Below, one piece after another: positions 17,580 through 25,628 of a stretch of 62,868 bases of DNA (positions within the stretch are counted from its first letter, which is position 1; every line of letters begins with the position of its first letter). The translations under genes were made by a program, and so were the position numbers. The stretch comes from Flavobacteriaceae bacterium (GTDB taxonomy: Bacteria; Bacteroidota; Bacteroidia; Flavobacteriales; Flavobacteriaceae): assembly GCA_002746415.1 (NCBI GenBank), contig NVXD01000008.1, forward strand, positions 52,772 to 115,639. Reading direction: 5' to 3'. The notes under the pieces were generated by a model. The model was not told the DNA's origin and ran no database searches. It saw only the letters and a program-made list of their open reading frames with translations.

Positions 17580-18518
17580 TTAGTTACCCAATGGACTAAT
17601 TATCTTTACATCCTGAAATTTTATTGCGCCTCTAACAATGCTAGAAATTACATCTTTTAAGGCTTCTGTAATCTGAATTTTAAGTTCATTTTTATGATAG
17701 ATAAGGCTAATTTCTCTAGCAGGTGGTGGATTGTTAAAATGTTTTAAGTGTTGTTTCTTGTTCTCGTCCAGCTCCAAAGTATTTAAATAGGGGAGTAAGG
17801 TCATCCCCAAACCTTCATTGGATAAGTTCACCAAAGTTTCAAAACTACCACTCTGTAATTGAAAATGATCATTTCCCTGCCGCTTGGAGGCTTTGCATAA
17901 ATTAATGACACCGTCTCTAAAGCAATGACCATCTTGTAATAAAAGCACATCTTCAACATTGAGGTCTTCTGGACTAAGCGTTTTCTTGTCTTTCAATCGA
18001 TGATGATTTGGCACATAGCCCACAAATGGTTCATAGTACAAAGGCCTTTCCTTAATGAATTCTATCTCTAAAGGAGTTGCTGCAATAGCACCATCTATAT
18101 GCCCATCTTGTAGGTTTCGGATAAGGCTTTCAGTACTTTGCTCTTTAATTATAAGGTTTACTTTAGGGTATTTTTTTATAAAAGTTTTTAGGAACATGGG
18201 TAATAGCGTAGGCATTACTGTTGGTATAATACCCAATACATATTCGCCCCCAATAAATCCTTTTTCTTGATCTACAATATCTTTTATACGATTAGCTTCA
18301 TTGACAATGTTTTTGGCCTGTGCTACTATTTTTTTTCCTACTTCTGTTACCTTGATGGGTTTTTTACTTCGATCAAATATCAAAACATCCAATTCATCTT
18401 CCAATTTTTGCACCTGCATACTTAAAGTTGGTTGGGTAACAAAGCTTTTTTCAGCAGCCAAGGTAAAGTTTTGGTACTCTGCCACTGCTAGTACATATTG
18501 TAATTGAGTAATAGTCAT
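17580..18518 (-). CDS. oxyR: OxyR-type LysR transcriptional regulator
   Basis: The 312-residue LysR protein has an N-terminal winged helix-turn-helix (about residues 1-60; FTLAAEKSFVTQPTLSMQVQKLE). The effector domain carries DGHCFRDGVINLC, with cysteines at exactly 199 and 208, the same numbers as the redox-sensing cysteines of E. coli OxyR. It therefore probably senses hydrogen peroxide by disulfide formation. It is divergent from dps, a classic OxyR target; the 105-bp intergenic region contains a T-N11-A dyad. The gene name rests on these cysteines and the context. Confidence 0.92.
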   Translation of the reverse strand: MTITQLQYVLAVAEYQNFTLAAEKSFVTQPTLSMQVQKLEDELDVLIFDRSKKPIKVTEVGKKIVAQAKNIVNEANRIKDIVDQEKGFIGGEYVLGIIPTVMPTLLPMFLKTFIKKYPKVNLIIKEQSTESLIRNLQDGHIDGAIAATPLEIEFIKERPLYYEPFVGYVPNHHRLKDKKTLSPEDLNVEDVLLLQDGHCFRDGVINLCKASKRQGNDHFQLQSGSFETLVNLSNEGLGMTLLPYLNTLELDENKKQHLKHFNNPPPAREISLIYHKNELKIQITEALKDVISSIVRGAIKFQDVKIISPLGN

Positions 18519-18535
18519 AGATGATAATATTAGCT

Positions 18536-18571
18536 GATAAAAGTATAAAAACTATCGATAAAACTTATAGT
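18536..18571. promoter_or_regulatory. Candidate OxyR (LysR-type) binding dyads upstream of dps
   Basis: ACTAT (18551-18555) and ATAGT (18567-18571) form an inverted repeat with an 11-base spacer, which is the T-N11-A box of LysR regulators. An overlapping dyad GATA-N13-TATC lies at 18536-18556. The dps start codon is 53 bases downstream and the oxyR start 18 bases to the other side. Confidence 0.45.
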
Positions 18572-18623
18572 GTTTGTGTTTTTATATTCAATAAATTTAT
18601 ATCAAATTATAAACCTAGAAAAT

Positions 18624-19103
18624 ATGAAATTGAATAGCATAGGATTAAGTACCGAGAAATCGGAAGTATTAAGTGAAGATTTGAATGGCTTATTAGCCAG
18701 TTTTCAAAGGTATTATCAAAATTTAAGGGGAATCCATTGGAACATTAAAGGAAAACGTTTTTTTGACCTCCACCTTAAGTTCGAGGAATTGTATACAGAT
18801 GCCAATATCAAGGTTGATGAAATTGCGGAGCGGATATTAACCTTGGGTGGTGTACCATACCACACTTTTGAAGATTATATTGAAAAATCTAAAGTCCCAC
18901 TGGGAAAGAATGTAACCCAAGATGAAAATGCAATTCGCTTGATTGTTGATTCTCTGAAAGAATTGTTACTAATAGAAAGAAGAATTCTAGAGGTATCTGG
19001 TGAAGCAAATGATGAAGGAACCAACTCCATGGTGAGCGGTTTTATTACCGAACAAGAAAAAACAGTATGGATGATGAAGGCTTGGTTGGCAGAAGAGATT
19101 TAA
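18624..19103 (+). CDS. dps: Dps family DNA-binding ferritin-like protein
   Basis: The start is placed at MKLNSIGLS, which gives the standard Dps length of 159 residues. Ferroxidase residues of the family are visible: His38 (GIHWNIKG), His50 and Glu54 (FFDLHLKFEELYTD), Asp65 and Glu69 (VDEIAERIL). Dps forms a 12-mer that oxidises and stores iron using peroxide, protecting DNA. There is no long basic N-terminal tail, so DNA binding may be weak. It is divergent from oxyR and very likely under its control. A strong hairpin terminator overlaps the stop codon region. Confidence 0.95.
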   Translation: MKLNSIGLSTEKSEVLSEDLNGLLASFQRYYQNLRGIHWNIKGKRFFDLHLKFEELYTDANIKVDEIAERILTLGGVPYHTFEDYIEKSKVPLGKNVTQDENAIRLIVDSLKELLLIERRILEVSGEANDEGTNSMVSGFITEQEKTVWMMKAWLAEEI

Positions 19104-19140
19104 ATAAAAAAGGCTTGCCACACGGCAAGCCTTTTTATTT
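19103..19140. terminator. Bidirectional hairpin terminator after dps
   Basis: AAATAAAAAAGGCTTGCC pairs with GGCAAGCCTTTTTATTT around ACAC. It serves dps and probably the convergent DUF2141 gene ending at 19162. Confidence 0.9.
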
Positions 19141-19161
19141 TGATTGATGAATAATAGTGTA

Positions 19162-19581
19162 TTAGAACCGGATGTCAAAATCCAATTCTGCATCCGTAAC
19201 TTCAAATTTGGCTCCAGTAAAGGTTGGCGGGCCAAAACTCATGTCGTTCCCAGACACGCCATAACTTTCTTTTGGCATACCACTTGCCTCAAAATCTATA
19301 GTCCCATTTTCATTTGCATCATGTATGGCCATAATGGCATAGGTTCCTGAGGGCACATTTTCAAACGTAAAGGACACTTTTCCATTTTCAATGGAGCTTT
19401 CAAGGCTTTTAATTCCAGGTGTCTTCATAAAGGTGTCAACTGAATGTAGGGAAACTAACACCTTACCTTCATTACTGGTGATATTTTCGATAGTGACATT
19501 GATATTTATTCCTTCGCCTTCTTGAGCTGTTGCTATAATAGTTGTAAACAGGCATCCTAATAATAATCCTAATACTTTCAT
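19162..19581 (-). CDS. Secreted DUF2141 family protein
   Basis: The start is placed at MKVLGLLLGCLF, giving a signal peptide that ends ATAQ and a 139-residue precursor. The mature part contains DUF2141 features: INVTIENITSNEGKVLVSLHS, then VSFTFENVPSGTYAIMAIHDANENGTIDFE, and PKESYGVSGN. This family is a small beta-sandwich of unknown function, often secreted. It is a single gene that converges with dps and is divergent from the TonB receptor at 19798. Confidence 0.88.
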   Translation of the reverse strand: MKVLGLLLGCLFTTIIATAQEGEGININVTIENITSNEGKVLVSLHSVDTFMKTPGIKSLESSIENGKVSFTFENVPSGTYAIMAIHDANENGTIDFEASGMPKESYGVSGNDMSFGPPTFTGAKFEVTDAELDFDIRF

Positions 19582-19700
19582 TTTTATTTTGTTTTGATAG
19601 TTAATAATACTCCAAAGGTGCAAAGGAAGGAAGGCTTATAGAAATTCCATGTACCGAATTGTTGATTATTGGTGCTGAATTGTATCCTTGATTCTAGCAT

Positions 19701-19732
19701 TTCATTTCAATCCAAAAAAGTAACAGTTCAGT
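19701..19732 (+). promoter_or_regulatory. LytTR-like direct repeat upstream of the TonB receptor
   Basis: TTCATTTCAAT (19701-19711) and AACAGTTCAGT (19722-19732) are spaced exactly 21 bases apart. The second contains ACAGTTCAG, which fits the LytTR box consensus [TA][AC][CA]GTTN[AG][TG]; known LytTR sites are two imperfect boxes about 21 bases apart. The 14-base core ACAGTTCAGTACTT (19723-19736) occurs identically at 33837-33850, upstream of the LytTR operon in this same window. Confidence 0.5.
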
Positions 19733-19797
19733 ACTTCTTAATTGAATTATGATGTCTTTGTTATCAATTTTGTCGCATCAATAAAAACCGAACAATC

Positions 19798-21960
19798 ATG
19801 AAAAACATTGCATTATTTACTTTTACTTTAATCTTCTCATTATTTGGACATGCTCAGATTGCGGTCACTGGAACAGTAACTGATAATAAGAACTTGCCTA
19901 TTGCAGGGGCAAATGTCTATTTAGAGGGCACTTATGATGGTAGCTCCACAGATGAGAATGGTAATTTTTCTTTTGAAACTCCTGCCACTGGGACTCAGAC
20001 TCTGGTCATTTCAATGCTTTCCTATGAATCTCATTATGAGCTGGGTGATGTATCCTATTTTAAAAATTTAAGCATACAGTTAGTTGAAGCTTTGAATACT
20101 TTAACTGGTGTAACCTTGACTGCAGGTACTTTTGAAGCAGGTGACAATTCTAAAGTATCTGTATTAAAACCATTGGATATTGTGACTACAGCCGGTGCTT
20201 TAGGCGATTTTGTAGGAGCCTTGAAAACCTTACCAGGAACATCAACGGTGAGCGAAGATGGCCGGTTGTTTGTTCGTGGTGGCACGGCTGGAGAAACTCA
20301 GATTTTTATCGACGGATTACGAGTATTTCAGCCCTTTAGTGCAACTGCAAATAACATTCCTACCCGTGGCAGATTTTCTCCTTTTCTTTTTAAGGGAATT
20401 ACGTTCAGTACTGGAGGGTATTCGGCAGAATATGGACAAGCACTGTCTAGCGTTCTCTTATTAAATACTACAGATGTTCCTGTTCAGGAAAAAACTGATA
20501 TTTCTTTAATGTCCGTTGGAGGAGGAGTGGGACACACTAAAATCTGGGGAGACGAATCCCTTAGTTTTAATACATCATATATAAACTTGGCACCTTATGA
20601 AGCCTTGATTCCTTCAAATGCGAATGTAAGTTGGAACAAGCCTTATGAGAGTATTTCTGGTGAAGCAATTTATAGAAACAAGGGAGAACGCAGCATGTTT
20701 AAGTTGTATTCGGGTTTTTCACATTCAAATCTAGATATTGAACAGGAAGATATTAATTATGACGATTACCTGAGGTTTAGTTTAAAAAATAATAATATCT
20801 ATTTAAATTCTTCCTATAAATATTATTTTGAAAATGACTGGACATTGTTCACAGGTGCCAGTATTTCCCATGACACCAATACAATAGAAATTGAAGAAGA
20901 CAATATCAATTCTACTGAGAATGCTTCTCACATTAAAGCAAAACTTAAGAAGAGTTTTAATAGTCGCTTCCATATAAATTTTGGAGCAGAATATTTTTTT
21001 ACCAAGTTTGAGGAGACCTTTACAAGCAGAGAGGGTATCGATTATAACAGTGGATTTAACGAACAACTGGCAGCTGCATTTACAGAGGCTGATGTTTTCT
21101 TTAGCAATGATTTTGCCATGAAACTGGGACTTAGAGCATCACATAGTACTGTTTTGGACCGCTACACTATATCTCCAAGAGTTTCCCTAGCCTATAAAAG
21201 CAGTGAAAAAGGGCAATTTTCAATGGCCTATGGGGATTTTTATCAGAACCCATTAAATGATTATTTAAAATATGATCAAACACTAAGTCCTGAAAAAACA
21301 TCTCATTATATTTTAAACTACCAACATGTTGATGATGGTAAGACATTTAGAGCAGAAGCATATTATAAGGATTATGACAATTTGATTAAATACGATACAG
21401 AGTTTCCCTTATTTGATTCAAATTTTAGCAATCTAGGTGGGGGGTATGCAACTGGCTTAGATATTTTTTGGAGAGATAATAAAAGTATAGATAATCTGGA
21501 CTATTGGGTTTCTTACTCTTATTTGGATACAGAGCGAGACTATAGAAATTTTAGCGCTCAGGCCACTCCTAATTTTGCTCCAAAAAACAATTTTTCACTG
21601 GTGACTAAGTATTGGATTGAAGATTTGCGTTCCCAAGTCGGGATGTCATACAACTATGGTTCAGGTAGACCATATGATAACCCAAATACGATTGCTTTTT
21701 TAGCTGAAAAAACCAAATCTTATAACAACCTGAGTGTGAATTGGGCCTATTTGATTTCACCTCAGAAAATATTGTATTTCTCTGTAAGCAATGTGCTTGG
21801 TTTTCAAAATGTCAATGGGTATCAATATGCAAGAACCCCAAATGTCAATGGGAATTTTAATCGAAAGGCACTAACACCTTCAGCAGACAGTTTCTTTTTT
21901 GTAGGTTTCTTTTGGACGATTAGTAAAGATAAAACCAGCAATCAATTGGACAACCTTTAA
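19798..21960 (+). CDS. TonB-dependent receptor with carboxypeptidase-regulatory-like domain
   Basis: The 720-residue outer-membrane protein has a signal peptide (SLFGHAQ). An N-terminal CarboxypepD_reg-like domain follows (about residues 22-105; GTVTDNKNLPIAGANVYLEG). A plug domain comes next (about 115-225), with DGRLFVRGGTAGETQIFIDG. The C-terminal beta-barrel ends with SADSFFFVGFFWTIS. It has no neighbouring SusD. Such receptors import nutrients or siderophores with TonB energy; the substrate is not known. It is a single gene with a LytTR-like site 66-97 bases upstream of its start. Confidence 0.9.
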   Translation: MKNIALFTFTLIFSLFGHAQIAVTGTVTDNKNLPIAGANVYLEGTYDGSSTDENGNFSFETPATGTQTLVISMLSYESHYELGDVSYFKNLSIQLVEALNTLTGVTLTAGTFEAGDNSKVSVLKPLDIVTTAGALGDFVGALKTLPGTSTVSEDGRLFVRGGTAGETQIFIDGLRVFQPFSATANNIPTRGRFSPFLFKGITFSTGGYSAEYGQALSSVLLLNTTDVPVQEKTDISLMSVGGGVGHTKIWGDESLSFNTSYINLAPYEALIPSNANVSWNKPYESISGEAIYRNKGERSMFKLYSGFSHSNLDIEQEDINYDDYLRFSLKNNNIYLNSSYKYYFENDWTLFTGASISHDTNTIEIEEDNINSTENASHIKAKLKKSFNSRFHINFGAEYFFTKFEETFTSREGIDYNSGFNEQLAAAFTEADVFFSNDFAMKLGLRASHSTVLDRYTISPRVSLAYKSSEKGQFSMAYGDFYQNPLNDYLKYDQTLSPEKTSHYILNYQHVDDGKTFRAEAYYKDYDNLIKYDTEFPLFDSNFSNLGGGYATGLDIFWRDNKSIDNLDYWVSYSYLDTERDYRNFSAQATPNFAPKNNFSLVTKYWIEDLRSQVGMSYNYGSGRPYDNPNTIAFLAEKTKSYNNLSVNWAYLISPQKILYFSVSNVLGFQNVNGYQYARTPNVNGNFNRKALTPSADSFFFVGFFWTISKDKTSNQLDNL

Positions 21961-21981
21961 AAGGCTGTTGCTGCCAAAAGA

Positions 21982-22013
21982 AAACGTTCCCTCATTTATG
22001 GGGGAACGTATTT
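21982..22013. terminator. Hairpin terminator between the TonB receptor and DoxX genes
   Basis: ACGTTCCC pairs with GGGAACGT around a 10-base loop, with T residues to the right. It lies 24 bases past the receptor stop and converges on the DoxX gene ending at 22034. Confidence 0.7.
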
Positions 22014-22033
22014 TGAAAGCATTTTTTTTAATA

Positions 22034-22456
22034 TTACTGTTGCATTTTTAAAGAGTAATCAACGGAATGTTTTCCTGAACCGTAAAACAGAAAGAAAACA
22101 CAAATCAAAAGTGTTACTGAGGCTACAATTAAATTGGTGACACTCATCTCACCAAGAAAATTCACCAATACTGCTCCAATTAGAATGGGAAGTTGCGCTA
22201 ATACAGCCCAACGAGTTAGTAAGCCCATTACTATTAAAAAACCACCTACAAAGTGTGCTGGAACCACATAGTGTATAATAATCATACCACCAGGCATGCC
22301 TTGAAAAGGCCGCATTACTTCCATCATTTGTACTTGGTTGGACATAAAATCTATTCCCTTGATAAAAAGAAAAACACCTAAAGTTATTCGCAATATATCA
22401 AGCGGATAGTTCGTGTGAGCATTTGCCCACTTGTTTAAAGCTTTAATAGTTGTCAT
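22034..22456 (-). CDS. DoxX family membrane protein
   Basis: The 140-residue protein has four predicted membrane helices. It shows the DoxX pattern: LDILRITLGVFLFIKGIDFM near the start, HYVVPAHFVGGFLIVMGLLTRWA in the middle and VASVTLLICVFFLFYGSGKHS at the end. DoxX proteins are small integral membrane proteins, some of them subunits of terminal quinol oxidases; most are uncharacterised. It is a single gene followed by a gene-free stretch of about 600 bases on its upstream side. Confidence 0.87.
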   Translation of the reverse strand: MTTIKALNKWANAHTNYPLDILRITLGVFLFIKGIDFMSNQVQMMEVMRPFQGMPGGMIIIHYVVPAHFVGGFLIVMGLLTRWAVLAQLPILIGAVLVNFLGEMSVTNLIVASVTLLICVFFLFYGSGKHSVDYSLKMQQ

Positions 22457-23054
22457 AACAGTGTATATTATGGTTGAACAGTAGTAAGGTACTCATTTTT
22501 AATCATATATGAAAATTAGCAAAGCTTTAAACAAATGGAATTAATGTGATTTGAGGCGTGTTTTTGCCGAAAAAATGGGGAAATCCCCCTTTATGTTAGG
22601 CTTTGGATAAATGCCATGTATCTCATGATATATTTTTTCATATTTCTGTAAATCAATATGTTATGTAGTGTTGTATTGGGTCTTAATGGTGCTTGATGGT
22701 TGGTTTATGATTGCAGCTCATCGAAAAAATGTGTCACTTTATCAAAACAATACCTACCTTGCCCTCTAAATCCAAATTATAAACCTTAACCTATAAAATA
22801 AGAAATACCCTTTTTAAGAAAAATCATTTAAACATATTGGTGCCTTTAACAGGCAAAAAACAAAGTTTTTAACGATGAATTACAACGTTAGGGATTATAG
22901 GTAGTCTTGTGCTTATTCTAAAAATAAGTGAAGTTATACTTGTAGTTAATGGATTGCTTAAAAAGTAAAGTTTGAACAGAACTGTGCAGTACATTTCACT
23001 TCTTTCTGGGCTGAAAAGTTCAGGAAGGGTGTTATGTACAATTAACTGCCTAAA
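22457..23054. other. Gene-free stretch of 598 bases
   Basis: No reading frame, RNA gene or repeat could be supported here. A small hairpin GGGG-AAAT-CCCC followed by CTTTAT lies at about 22577-22592. All three frames on both strands are crowded with stops, so a decayed gene is possible but not recognisable. Confidence 0.5.
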
Positions 23055-23432
23055 TCACGGTGTCAGTACTTTTTCGTTTCTTTTACCGATGATTTCAATA
23101 ATCCAATAAATAAGCTGCCCTATACCACCCACAAAAATAAATAGGAGTACCCAAACCAGAATCATGTTATTTTCTTTAAGGTTAGGATTTTGTACTGCAT
23201 GTACAATATAAAAGATAAGGCTGCCAAGACAAATAAGCATTACAAGGAAAAACATCATAAATAGTGCCCCAAAACCAGTCCAAAATGCCATTGGTGGTGG
23301 TTGTCCGTTCTCAAGTTCAGGTAGATTGGAGAAAATGGTAAACATAAAAAAAATGTACCCAATCATAATTAGAAAAAAGGATATAAACGGAGCTAAAGCA
23401 AAAAAACCTTGCCAAAATTTACTGTGTAACAT
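23055..23432 (-). CDS. Small membrane protein with PLDc_N-like C terminus
   Basis: The 125-residue protein has four predicted membrane helices: an N-terminal pair around residues 10-30 and 48-75, and helices at about 62-82 and 92-112. The C-terminal VWVLLFIFVGGIGQLIYWII resembles the short phospholipase D-nuclease N-terminal (PLDc_N) helix domain, but the match is weak. Nothing else is recognised. It stands alone, 34 bases after the paiB start. Confidence 0.6.
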   Translation of the reverse strand: MLHSKFWQGFFALAPFISFFLIMIGYIFFMFTIFSNLPELENGQPPPMAFWTGFGALFMMFFLVMLICLGSLIFYIVHAVQNPNLKENNMILVWVLLFIFVGGIGQLIYWIIEIIGKRNEKVLTP

Positions 23433-23466
23433 CTAATGAGATTTAGTCCTTTAAAGATACTGAATT

Positions 23467-24069
23467 TTATTTTTTCATTTCTTTTGCAATAGCCACACTG
23501 CCAATATCTCCACTTTTTTCCAACGCATCAATAATTTTTGGATGATCCTCTGGTCTTCCTTGAGAAAGTTTATAAGCCGCTTCTATACTTTTAATTTGAA
23601 TTTTAAACCCTACCACTCCCTTAATTTGCTTCATGGTTTTAGGGGATAAAGAATCAATTGAAATTGGAGCTGTGGAGTTTTTCTCATATTTATCAACCAA
23701 TTTGTACATGGAAGCCAGCACCTCTTCTTCACTAAGAATTTTTATGGTACCGGATACATGTACGGCAATATAGTTCCAGGTTGGAACTTCTTCTTCTTTG
23801 TACCAAGAAGAAGAGATATAACTATGTGGACCATTAAAAATACACAACACCTCTTTTTGTTGCTCAAAAGTTTTCCATTGTTGATTGGCCTTGGATATAT
23901 GTCCTACCAAAATAGCCTTGCCATTTGCATCGGTATCCAATTCCAAAGGAATATGCGTTGCCCAGGGCTTGCCATCAACTTGATTGACAAGAATGCCAAA
24001 ACTGTTTTGTTCCAAGAAGCTTTTTACTTCTTCAATATTCTCGTTTTTATAGGAATGTGGAATGTACAT
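23467..24069 (-). CDS. FMN-binding negative transcriptional regulator (PaiB-like)
   Basis: The 200-residue protein matches the PaiB family. It opens with MYIPHSYKNENIEEVKSFLE, has GILVNQVDGKPWATHIPLELD and PTWNYIAVHVSGTIKIL, and ends with LSQGRPEDHPKIIDALEKSGD. PaiB from Bacillus binds FMN-like flavins and represses protease and sporulation genes; in other bacteria the role is unclear. It is the third gene of an operon after rluF and an alkD-like gene, starting 20 bases after the latter. Confidence 0.9.
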   Translation of the reverse strand: MYIPHSYKNENIEEVKSFLEQNSFGILVNQVDGKPWATHIPLELDTDANGKAILVGHISKANQQWKTFEQQKEVLCIFNGPHSYISSSWYKEEEVPTWNYIAVHVSGTIKILSEEEVLASMYKLVDKYEKNSTAPISIDSLSPKTMKQIKGVVGFKIQIKSIEAAYKLSQGRPEDHPKIIDALEKSGDIGSVAIAKEMKK

Positions 24070-24089
24070 GGTTATATATTCAAATTATT

Positions 24090-24767
24090 TTAAATCAATC
24101 TTAGCGCTTCTTTTTTGCTTAAAGGACTTAATGCTGTTGAATTGGTAAATTCTATAACCCATTTTGGGTTTGTTCTGCTATATTCTCTTAGCATCCAACC
24201 AATGGCTTTGTTTATGAAAAATTCTTTCGATCCCAATAGTGCATTGATACTGCTACTTAATAGCTCCGTATCTACATCTTGCTTATATTTTAGCTGAAAC
24301 AACAAAGCGGATCGTTGCAACCATATAGTATTAGAAGCAAGCCATTTCTGTACATACTTGTGCCTTTGCTCTGGGTACATTTTAAAATAAGTGCCTATTA
24401 ATTTATTAGCAATATGATCTACGGTGTCCCACCAGGAATTGTGTGTTACCATATATTCAAAAAGCGCGATGTCTTCTTTTTCTAATTGTTTGACATATTT
24501 AAAGGCAAGTTCTTGAGCAAAATAGTGGTACTCCCGTTGTGGTTTTTCCCAAAGAGTTTTGATGATAGCTGCTAATTCATTTTTCTGAGGCAGAAAGGCT
24601 TTGATGAAAAAGGGTTTTTGAATTTCCCTTCGTTCTGTTGTTGTCAACCCATAATACTCAAATTGACCACGTAAATATGCTTTTTGCTGCATGGCCCTTT
24701 TTACATTTGCCTGACTTTCAAATTCAAGCTCTAATGCATTGATATATTCATGAATCTTGCTGCTCAT
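24090..24767 (-). CDS. DNA alkylation repair protein (AlkD-like)
   Basis: The 225-residue protein is all-alpha and matches the AlkC/AlkD HEAT-repeat family: YLRGQFEYYGLTTTERR near the start, REYHYFAQELAFKYVKQL, WWDTVDHIANKLIG and FFINKAIGWMLREYSRTNP. Visible trademark residues include the Trp-Trp-Asp (WWDTVD) cleft motif and the R/K-rich GWMLREYSR helix, used by DNA glycosylases that remove N3- and N7-alkylpurines without base flipping. The start codon overlaps the rluF stop by four bases. Confidence 0.92.
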   Translation of the reverse strand: MSSKIHEYINALELEFESQANVKRAMQQKAYLRGQFEYYGLTTTERREIQKPFFIKAFLPQKNELAAIIKTLWEKPQREYHYFAQELAFKYVKQLEKEDIALFEYMVTHNSWWDTVDHIANKLIGTYFKMYPEQRHKYVQKWLASNTIWLQRSALLFQLKYKQDVDTELLSSSINALLGSKEFFINKAIGWMLREYSRTNPKWVIEFTNSTALSPLSKKEALRLI

Positions 24768-25504
24768 GGGTATTTGTTGTCATGAGTTTTGGTTGATGAT
24801 GCCACCAATTCATTGATCTCTTTAAGCTCTTCTGTCGTCAGGTCGCGCCAAGTCCCAACAGGAACATCCAGAGATACATTCATAATCCGAACACGCTGTA
24901 ATCTGGTCACCCTATAATCGAGATATTCACACATTCTACGGATTTGTCTATTTAAACCCTGCGTCAAAATAATACTAAAGGTGTTTATGTCAATTTGTTC
25001 CACCTTGCATTTTCTGGTAACGGTATCCAAAATGGGTACTCCGTCACTCATTTTTTGAATAAAATCATTGGTAACGGGTCTGTTTACTGCCACAATATAC
25101 TCCTTTTCATGATTGTTTCTGGCACGTAGGATCTTGTTCACAATATCACCGTCATTGGTCAAAAAAATAAGCCCCTCACTAGGTTTGTCTAACCTACCAA
25201 TTGGGAAGATACGTTTGGGATACCCAATAAAATCAATAATGTTGTCCTTTTCAACCCCAGTATCAGTAGTGCAGACAATACCAACGGGTTTGTTAAAGGC
25301 AAGGTAGACAGGCTTCTCGGTAGGTTTAGAAACTTGTGCTCCATCCACACGCACTTCATCACCTGGAATAATTTTAGTCCCCATTTCGGGAACTACTCCG
25401 TTTATGGTTACTCTTCCTTGTTCAATTAGCTTATCGGCTGCTCTGCGGGAACAATACCCAACTTCACTTAAGTATTTGTTTATTCTTGTGGATTTTTCTT
25501 CCAT
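24764..25504 (-). CDS. rluF: 23S rRNA pseudouridine synthase RluF-like
   Basis: The 246-residue protein has an S4 RNA-binding domain (residues about 5-50; TRINKYLSEVGYCSRRAADKLIEQGRVTING) and a pseudouridine synthase core with GRLDKPSEGLIFLTNDG (about 103-119). The Asp in GRLD is the catalytic residue of the RsuA/RluB/E/F family. RluF modifies U2604 of 23S rRNA in E. coli; family membership alone does not fix the site. It is the first gene of a three-gene operon. Just upstream lies a palindromic repeat. Confidence 0.92.
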   Translation of the reverse strand: MEEKSTRINKYLSEVGYCSRRAADKLIEQGRVTINGVVPEMGTKIIPGDEVRVDGAQVSKPTEKPVYLAFNKPVGIVCTTDTGVEKDNIIDFIGYPKRIFPIGRLDKPSEGLIFLTNDGDIVNKILRARNNHEKEYIVAVNRPVTNDFIQKMSDGVPILDTVTRKCKVEQIDINTFSIILTQGLNRQIRRMCEYLDYRVTRLQRVRIMNVSLDVPVGTWRDLTTEELKEINELVASSTKTHDNKYP

Positions 25505-25554
25505 TTAAAGGATGCTCTTTTGCATGGCAAAATTACGACTTTAGATTGGCAAAT

Positions 25555-25620
25555 GTCATTTCGAGTGAAAGGAGAAATCTCATAGCGAGATTCCTCGTCG
25601 TTTCACTCTGTCGGAATGAC
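25555..25620. repeat. REP-like palindromic element
   Basis: This 66-base imperfect palindrome has outer arms GTCATTTCGAGTGAAA and TTTCACTCTGTCGGAATGAC and inner arms GAGAAATCTC and GAGATTCCTC around ATAGC. I recall similar GTCATTCCGA...AATGAC elements as scattered intergenic repeats in flavobacteria. It lies between rluF and the DUF4249 gene. No second copy is seen in the window. Confidence 0.6.
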
Positions 25621-25628
25621 GTTACGTT

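Noticed and set aside
22976-22990. Reverse-strand ACAGTTCTG as a further LytTR box
   Set aside because: One mismatch to the consensus, no partner at 21 bases, and more than 500 bases from the nearest start codon in that direction.
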